Source of the DNA: Polaribacter cellanae
GTDB lineage: Bacteria > Bacteroidota > Bacteroidia > Flavobacteriales > Flavobacteriaceae
Direction of reading: 5' to 3'
NCBI RefSeq assembly: GCF_017569185.1
Contig: NZ_CP071869.1
Coordinates: forward strand, 1,416,001 to 1,480,000
DNA length: 64,000 bases
Part shown: piece by piece, positions 58,788 through 64,000 of the stretch
Position numbering within the stretch: the stretch's first letter is position 1
How the letters are laid out: every line of letters begins with the position of its first letter
Notes under the pieces: generated by a model
Databases searched by the model: none
The model's input: the letters and a program-made list of their open reading frames with translations, nothing else
Told to the model about the DNA's origin: nothing
Translations under genes and position numbers: made by a program

Positions 58788-59510
58788 TTATTTTCTTCTA
58801 CGAGGTTGACGTTTAGATCTGTCACCTCCACCTTTAGAACCAGATTGTTTCTTAGACAACCCAACTAATGGAGATAATTCTCTTTTACCATATACCTCAC
58901 CTTTCATAATCCATACCTTAACTCCTAATCTTCCATATGTAGTATGAGCTTCTACTAATGCGTAATCGATATCTGCTCTAAATGTAGAAAGAGGAATTCT
59001 ACCTTCTTTAAAATGCTCTGAACGCGCCATCTCAGCCCCGTTTAAACGACCTGAAATCTGGATTTTAATTCCTTCGGCATTCATACGCATTGTTGCAGCG
59101 ATTGCCATTTTAATAGCTCTCTTATAAGAAATTCTATTCTCAATTTGACGAGCAACACTAGTTGCAACTAATCTTGCATCTAATTCTGGACGTTTAATCT
59201 CAAAAATATTAATTTGAACTTCCTTACCTGTAATTTTCTTAAGTTCTTCTTTTAACTTGTCTACCTCTTGCCCACCTTTTCCGATAATAATACCAGGTCT
59301 TGCAGTAGTGATAGTAACGGTTACAAGTTTTAAAGTACGCTCTATAATTACTCTTGATACACTTGCTTTTGATAAACGAGCATGGATATACTTTCTTATC
59401 TTATCATCTTCAGCAATTTTATCTCCATAGTCATTTCCACCATACCAGTTAGATTCCCAACCTCTGATGATTCCTAAACGATTTCCTATTGGATTTGTTT
59501 TCTGTCCCAT
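58788..59510 (-). CDS. rpsC: 30S ribosomal protein S3
   Basis: 240 aa. A KH domain ([20 protein letters not shown]) and the C-terminal [20 protein letters not shown] block, ending in a basic tail ([11 protein letters not shown]). Confidence 0.98.
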   Translation of the reverse strand: MGQKTNPIGNRLGIIRGWESNWYGGNDYGDKIAEDDKIRKYIHARLSKASVSRVIIERTLKLVTVTITTARPGIIIGKGGQEVDKLKEELKKITGKEVQINIFEIKRPELDARLVATSVARQIENRISYKRAIKMAIAATMRMNAEGIKIQISGRLNGAEMARSEHFKEGRIPLSTFRADIDYALVEAHTTYGRLGVKVWIMKGEVYGKRELSPLVGLSKKQSGSKGGGDRSKRQPRRRK

Positions 59511-59521
59511 TTATACTTCGA

Positions 59522-59926
59522 TTAATTGCTTAAATTTTTACTTCCTAACTCTAAAGTAACGTGATTAGAACGTTTACGAATTCTATGAGCACGCCCTTGT
59601 GGAGCTGGTCTTAATCTTTTTAACATTCCTGCGCTATCTACACATATAGTTTTTACGAATAACCCTGCATCTTCTATAATTGCATCTTCGTTTTTAGCTT
59701 GCCAGTTTGCAATTGCAGACAATAACAATTTTTCTAAATTGATAGATGCTTCTTTTGGACTGAATTTTAAGATTTGTAAAGCTTTTTCAACTTCAACCCC
59801 TCTAATTTGATCTGCTACTAAACGCATTTTTCTTGGTGATGTAGGGCAGTTAGTAAGCTTCGCGAAAGCACGTTGCTTTCTGTCTGCTTTTAACTGATCT
59901 GCCATATTTTTTTTACGAACTCCCAT
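59522..59926 (-). CDS. rplV: 50S ribosomal protein L22
   Basis: 134 aa. [20 protein letters not shown] and [17 protein letters not shown] are the L22 signatures; the second forms the exit-tunnel hairpin region. A second possible start ([11 protein letters not shown]) lies 7 codons downstream. Confidence 0.97.
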   Translation of the reverse strand: MGVRKKNMADQLKADRKQRAFAKLTNCPTSPRKMRLVADQIRGVEVEKALQILKFSPKEASINLEKLLLSAIANWQAKNEDAIIEDAGLFVKTICVDSAGMLKRLRPAPQGRAHRIRKRSNHVTLELGSKNLSN

Positions 59927-59932
59927 TGCCTA

Positions 59933-60211
59933 CTATTTTTTTCCTTTATTTTTTGCACCAGCATGTCCTCTAAAAGAACGAGTTGGTGAAAATTCGCCTA
60001 ATTTGTGCCCTACCATGTTTTCTGTAACATATACTGGTACAAACTGGCGTCCATTATGAACTGCAATTGTTTGTCCTACAAAATCTGGTGTAATCATACT
60101 TGCTCTAGACCAAGTTTTAATTACTGTTTTGTTACCAGCTTCTACATTAGCTAACACTTTTTTCTCTAATTTATAGTGAACGTAAGGTCCTTTTTTTAAT
60201 GATCTTGCCAT
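59933..60211 (-). CDS. rpsS: 30S ribosomal protein S19
   Basis: 92 aa. [20 protein letters not shown] and [18 protein letters not shown] identify S19. Confidence 0.98.
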   Translation of the reverse strand: MARSLKKGPYVHYKLEKKVLANVEAGNKTVIKTWSRASMITPDFVGQTIAVHNGRQFVPVYVTENMVGHKLGEFSPTRSFRGHAGAKNKGKK

Positions 60212-60217
60212 AACTTA

Positions 60218-61042
60218 TTATTTCTTTCTACGTTCTAAAATATACTTATTACTAGCTTTGGTTTTAGATCTAGTTTTGAATCCTTTAGCAGGAATACCAT
60301 TTCTTGATCTTGGATGACCTCCAGAAGCACGTCCTTCACCACCACCCATTGGGTGATCTACAGGGTTCATTCTTACTGCATTTGTTCTAGGTCTTTTTCC
60401 TAACCATCTAGACCTACCAGCTTTACCAGAAACTAACAATTGGTGATCTGAATTAGATACAACACCAATCGTAGCCATACAAGTTAACAAGATTAACCTT
60501 GTTTCACCTGAAGGTAATTTAACTGTTGCATACTTACCATCTCTTGCCATTAACTGAGCAAAAGAACCAGCAGAACGTGCCATAACAGCACCTTGACCTG
60601 GGCGTAATTCTATACAAGAAATTGTAGTTCCTAAAGGAATTTCGTTCAAGGTCATTGCATTTCCTATTTCTGGAGCAACACCTGTTCCTGCTACAACAGT
60701 TTGACCTACTTTTAAACCGTTTTGTGCAATTACATAACGCTTTTCACCATCAGCATAACTAAGTAAAGCAATGAATGCTGTACGATTTGGATCGTACTCT
60801 ATAGTTTTAACTGTTGCTGGGATACCTTGCTTATCTCTTTTAAAATCGATAATACGATATTTTTGTTTATGACCACCACCTATATTACGTGTTGTCATTC
60901 TCCCCTGATTGTTTCGACCTCCAGATCGTTTTTTCGGAGCAAGTAAACTTTTCTCCGGCTTATCAGTTGTTATGGTGTCGAACCCATTTACAACTCTAAA
61001 ACGCTGACCTGGTGTTATTGGTTTTAATTTTCTAACTGACAT
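60218..61042 (-). CDS. rplB: 50S ribosomal protein L2
   Basis: 274 aa. [20 protein letters not shown], then [22 protein letters not shown] C-terminus (here [20 protein letters not shown]) with the conserved peptidyl-transferase-centre His. Confidence 0.98.
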   Translation of the reverse strand: MSVRKLKPITPGQRFRVVNGFDTITTDKPEKSLLAPKKRSGGRNNQGRMTTRNIGGGHKQKYRIIDFKRDKQGIPATVKTIEYDPNRTAFIALLSYADGEKRYVIAQNGLKVGQTVVAGTGVAPEIGNAMTLNEIPLGTTISCIELRPGQGAVMARSAGSFAQLMARDGKYATVKLPSGETRLILLTCMATIGVVSNSDHQLLVSGKAGRSRWLGKRPRTNAVRMNPVDHPMGGGEGRASGGHPRSRNGIPAKGFKTRSKTKASNKYILERRKK

Positions 61043-61054
61043 TTTTGTCTTTTC

Positions 61055-61345
61055 TTAAAGATTGTTATAAAAATCAATACTTTCTCCTTCTGCTACTTGA
61101 ACGATAGCCTTCTTATACCCACTCTTTACGCCAGTTACTAAACCTTTTTTAGTAAACTTTGTATTTCTTTGAATTGGATAGTTTAAAGTCTTAACGCTTA
61201 AAATAGAAACTCCGTATGCTTTTTCAACAGCATCTTTAATTTCTAATTTATTAGCTTTCTTTTCTACAACAAATGTGAAACGATTATATAGTTCGCTATC
61301 GTTTGTTGCTTTTTCCGTAATAATAGGTTTTATTAAAATACTCAT
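61055..61345 (-). CDS. rplW: 50S ribosomal protein L23
   Basis: 96 aa. IIKPIITEKATNDSELYNRF-type start and VSILSVKTLNYPIQRNTKFT. L23 lies at the tunnel exit where trigger factor and SRP dock. Confidence 0.97.
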   Translation of the reverse strand: MSILIKPIITEKATNDSELYNRFTFVVEKKANKLEIKDAVEKAYGVSILSVKTLNYPIQRNTKFTKKGLVTGVKSGYKKAIVQVAEGESIDFYNNL

Positions 61346-61354
61346 TTCGAATCC

Positions 61355-61984
61355 CTATTTGCTTAAGTTTGAATTAATTCCTTCTAAAGATCCTTCAGTA
61401 ATAACAACTTTATTAGCGTTTAAAACACCATAAGTATTAATTTCTGAAGCTTTTACTACTTTAGAGTTTTTTAAGTTACGTGATGATAAATACACATTTG
61501 TATTTTCATCACTTAATACAAACAAAGATTTTTTAGTATCCAACTCTAATGCTTTTAATACATCTACAAAGTTCTTTGTCTTTGGAGTATCAAAATTAAA
61601 ATCTTCAATTACTACTAAATTTTTATCGTTTGTTTGAATACTTAAAGCAGATTTTCGCGCTAAACGCTTTAAGTTTTTATTCAATTTAAAAGAATAACTT
61701 CTTGGCCTTGGCCCGAACATACGTCCTCCTCCTCTAAAAACACCAGACTTGATAGAGCCTGCTCTTGCAGTACCTGTTCCTTTTTGTTTTTTTATCTTTC
61801 TTGTTGAACCTGAAATTTCTGCTCTTTCTTTAGATTTATGCGTTCCTTGTCTTTGGTTCGCCAAGTATTGCTTTACATCTAAATAAATTGCGTGATCGTT
61901 AGGCTCTAAACCGAATACATCTTTAGAAAGCTCAACCTTTCTACCTGTATCTTTCCCTGTAATATCTAAAACTGCTACTTTCAT
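61355..61984 (-). CDS. rplD: 50S ribosomal protein L4
   Basis: 209 aa. [20 protein letters not shown] and [20 protein letters not shown] form the tunnel loop. In E. coli L4 represses the S10 operon through its leader; here the leader upstream of rplC also has a terminator-like hairpin. The start shares a base with the rplC stop. Confidence 0.98.
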   Translation of the reverse strand: MKVAVLDITGKDTGRKVELSKDVFGLEPNDHAIYLDVKQYLANQRQGTHKSKERAEISGSTRKIKKQKGTGTARAGSIKSGVFRGGGRMFGPRPRSYSFKLNKNLKRLARKSALSIQTNDKNLVVIEDFNFDTPKTKNFVDVLKALELDTKKSLFVLSDENTNVYLSSRNLKNSKVVKASEINTYGVLNANKVVITEGSLEGINSNLSK

Positions 61985-62601
61985 TATTTCTGAATAGTTA
62001 CAAAAGCATTTTTGTGTCCAGGAACCGCTCCTTTAACAACAAGTAGATTCTTTTCAGTAACTACTTTTAATACTCTTAAGTTTTGTACTTTCACTTTATC
62101 TCCACCCATTCTACCTGCCATGCGCATTCCTTTGAATACTCTTGCAGGATATGACGCTGCTCCAATTGAACCTGGCGCTCTTAAACGGTTATGTTGACCG
62201 TGAGTAGCTTGACCAACCCCAGCAAAACCATGGCGTTTTACAACTCCTTGAAACCCTTTACCTTTTGATACACCTGATACATCAACAAATTCTCCTTCAG
62301 TAAAATGATCTACTGTAATAGAATCTCCTAATTTATACTCTTGTTCAAATCCTTGAAATTCAACGACTTTTTTCTTAGCAGTGGTGCCAGCTTTTTTAAA
62401 GTGACCATCTAACGATTTGTTAGAACTCTTCGCCTTTTTGTCATCGAAACCAAGCTGCAACGCATTGTAGCCGTCAACCTCTTCGGTTCTGACTTGGGTA
62501 ACAACGCAAGGACCCGCTTCGATAACTGTACAAGGAATATTCTTCCCGTTTTCGTCGAATAAGCTGGTCATTCCAATTTTTCTTCCTATTAACCCAGACA
62601 T
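61984..62601 (-). CDS. rplC: 50S ribosomal protein L3
   Basis: 205 aa. [20 protein letters not shown] and [20 protein letters not shown] with [15 protein letters not shown] are diagnostic. It is the first gene of the operon here; rpsJ (S10), its usual upstream partner, is absent from the window. Confidence 0.98.
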   Translation of the reverse strand: MSGLIGRKIGMTSLFDENGKNIPCTVIEAGPCVVTQVRTEEVDGYNALQLGFDDKKAKSSNKSLDGHFKKAGTTAKKKVVEFQGFEQEYKLGDSITVDHFTEGEFVDVSGVSKGKGFQGVVKRHGFAGVGQATHGQHNRLRAPGSIGAASYPARVFKGMRMAGRMGGDKVKVQNLRVLKVVTEKNLLVVKGAVPGHKNAFVTIQK

Positions 62602-62854
62602 TTTGTTAATTTTAAGACGTTAGATTTAATATATCCAGCGCGTCTATTAATAATTTTTATTTGAAACAAATGTTTCCTTTAAATTCCTTTGAGTTTTGCT
62701 CAAAAAAAACAGCGCAAACAAATTCAACGCTGATTTTGTTTTTTTCCGTTTTTCCTTTGCGAAACGCTCTGGACATGTAAATTCTTAAAAGAGAACTCTA
62801 TTTACCTTTCTTCTAAGAGTTTGCAAATGTAATAGCTTTTTTTTGTTTCTGCAA
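62602..62854 (-). promoter_or_regulatory. Promoter and leader of the rplC operon
   Basis: Minus-strand TTG (62854-62852), a 20-nt spacer and TACATTTG (62831-62824) match the consensus exactly; the start is near 62818. The leader of about 215 nt holds a terminator-like hairpin (next entry) and, near the start codon, AGACG / CGTCT (about 62646 to 62618). It is likely an autoregulated ribosomal protein leader. Confidence 0.7.
62702..62736 (-). terminator. Terminator-like hairpin inside the rplC leader (candidate attenuator)
   Basis: On the minus strand CAGCG (62732-62728) pairs with CGCTG (62714-62710) and is followed by eight T. It lies between promoter and rplC, so complete termination would switch the operon off. 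Confidence 0.6.
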
Positions 62855-62995
62855 CTAATTATTACAATTATTTTATAACAAAAACTACTATTCATTTTAA
62901 GCATATGATTGGGTTATAAATCTGTAAAGTAAAATATCGTAGATAAAACACGTAATACAAAGTTATGTTCTTAACAACTTAATCTTGTGAAATAA
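62855..62995. other. Intergenic DNA with no visible gene
   Basis: AT-rich spacer between the rplC promoter and the chitinase terminator. I see no ORF, repeat or RNA structure in it. An rpsJ fragment was looked for and not found. Confidence 0.5.
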
Positions 62996-62998
62996 AAA

Positions 62999-63043
62999 AA
63001 GATTGTTATTCTTTAGTAAATAAAAGAATAACAATCTTTTTAA
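62999..63043 (-). terminator. Chitinase terminator
   Basis: AAAGATTGTTATTCTT / AAGAATAACAATCTTT, a 16-bp perfect stem with T run on the minus strand. Confidence 0.88.
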
Positions 63044-63151
63044 AAAATTAGGAATAAAAAATTCTACATAGTTTGTTTTAATAAACGTTTATAAAAAAAT
63101 TAAACCATAATTATACTTCTAATTTATATCATTTTATTAAAAATGAAAAGT

Positions 63152-64000
63152 TTATTGTTTGGTAATTTTTTTATAAAAAACCTTACCTTCCACTTGAATT
63201 TGTAAGAAATACACTCCTGAACTAAGGAAGCTAACATCTAAAAAACCTTCAAATTTATCTTGTGCAAAAATTTCTGTTCCACTAACATTAAATATTTTTA
63301 TAGCTTCTATATTTTTTTGAGAAGATATATTTAAACGGTTTTCAAAAGGTATAGGGTAAACTTTAACTTCATCGTAACCTTGTTCTTGAACACTTAATGC
63401 TTTTTTAAAGCTTTTGTTATTATTGTTAAAGTAATTACTATAACTATTTGCAAACTGATCAGCAGAACCACAGTCTGCAGCATCCCAATTTATAGACCAG
63501 GTCATAACACCTCTTAAATCTGGATGTGCACTACCTTGTAGTGTATAATTTCTACCTGCGAAGCTTGTTCCAAATCTTAAATAATCTAATGCTTTTGTTG
63601 CTTCATTTGGCTGTATGTAGCCACCTGCTGGTGCTGCTGCAGGACAAGAAGGAATTGCTACCATTATTTTAGAGGCTGGCAATCCAGGGAAACTAAAACC
63701 GCTATTTGACACATTAAACCCTGAAATTAACATATCTGTCATTGAGGTTAAAAAGTCTGGGGTTCCTTGTGAGTAGGCTGTTCCGTCTAAAGCATTTACA
63801 GATCCTGTGTTATACAGCTGTACCATTACAAGGTCTAACTCGTTTCTTAAATTATGTAATACTGGCAAAAACGATCCTGCGATACTACTGTATGTTGAGT
63901 GTCCTACTTGAACATAAAATGTTTCTGGAGCACAGGTCATTATAAAATTACTTCCATAGTGTTGTTTCAATTCTTTAAAAGCATCTACCACATTTTTTAA
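63152..64000 (-). CDS. GH18 chitinase with type IX secretion sorting domain, partial
   Basis: The frame is open to the window edge (283 codons seen), so the N-terminus with the DxxDxDxE catalytic motif lies outside. Visible barrel parts include LDLVMVQLYNTGSVNAL and GVMTWSINWDAADCG, the late strands of GH18 barrels. The last ~75 residues are a T9SS type A sorting domain (VKVYPIPFENRLNISS, then GVYFLQIQVEGKVFYKK). It is a secreted or surface chitinase, upstream of the ribosomal operon where rpsJ would be expected. Confidence 0.88.
   Translation of the reverse strand, partial: LKNVVDAFKELKQHYGSNFIMTCAPETFYVQVGHSTYSSIAGSFLPVLHNLRNELDLVMVQLYNTGSVNALDGTAYSQGTPDFLTSMTDMLISGFNVSNSGFSFPGLPASKIMVAIPSCPAAAPAGGYIQPNEATKALDYLRFGTSFAGRNYTLQGSAHPDLRGVMTWSINWDAADCGSADQFANSYSNYFNNNNKSFKKALSVQEQGYDEVKVYPIPFENRLNISSQKNIEAIKIFNVSGTEIFAQDKFEGFLDVSFLSSGVYFLQIQVEGKVFYKKITKQ

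Noticed and set aside
62602..63151. rpsJ or an rpsJ remnant upstream of rplC
   Set aside because: No S10-like translation in any frame of this gap.

Overview
The window is AT-rich chromosomal DNA from a marine-type member of the Bacteroidota, most likely a Flavobacteriaceae genus close to Polaribacter or Tenacibaculum. The evidence is the Bacteroidota promoter form (TTG, about 20 nt, TAnnTTTG), a type IX secretion C-terminal sorting domain, zinc-free forms of ribosomal proteins L31, L36 and S14, a PafA phosphatase, a TonB receptor with an N-terminal carboxypeptidase-like domain, and the gene order rplQ-carA-eno-gltA. The genus is an inference.

Region 1 (1-12.1 kb) holds an IS1595-type transposase cut by the window edge, a hemerythrin fragment, an AraC regulator, a YtxH/holin-like/DUF6327 membrane stress operon, a 5-oxoprolinase cluster (pxpA, pxpB, pxpC) with an Nramp-related transporter that lacks the metal-binding motif, pckA, a DUF423 protein, a saccharopine dehydrogenase family enzyme, trmN6, and a divergent repressor-like/small-protein pair around a palindromic operator.

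Region 2 (12.5-20.6 kb) is a type II-C CRISPR-Cas module: intact cas9 (1523 aa), cas1 and cas2 in a tight operon, a decayed IS110 element, and a well-formed tracrRNA gene. There is no CRISPR array anywhere in the window. Instead there is a single 19-nt repeat-like copy, exactly complementary to the tracrRNA anti-repeat. It has a consensus promoter about 150 nt upstream and a perfect 9-bp intrinsic terminator directly downstream. The arrangement looks like a scaRNA-like or one-unit crRNA-like transcript, and it is the most interesting feature of the window.

Region 3 (20.6-27.2 kb) is a xusABC-like siderophore uptake cluster (TonB receptor, DUF4374 lipoprotein, PepSY membrane protein). A divergent PchR-like AraC regulator lies beside it. 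Two 12-bp direct repeats 21 bp apart sit where an activator of xusA would bind.

Region 4 (27.2-48.7 kb) is housekeeping and envelope biology: a frameshifted ypdA, an FMN glutamate synthase-like enzyme, rpmE2, glutaminyl cyclase, a beta-helix lipoprotein, a short-chain dehydrogenase, an SprT-like protein, manC, DUF389, CIA30, tRNA-Lys, an MlaFE-like transporter, PafA, PrsW, two guanidine-modifying hydrolases, gltA, eno and carA.

Region 5 (48.7-62.6 kb) is the S10-spc-alpha ribosomal protein superoperon, from rplC to rplQ on the minus strand, including rpmJ (38 aa). rpsJ is not upstream of rplC. The operon starts instead from its own consensus promoter, followed by a leader of about 215 nt with a terminator-like hairpin. 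The window ends inside a GH18 chitinase with a type IX sorting domain.
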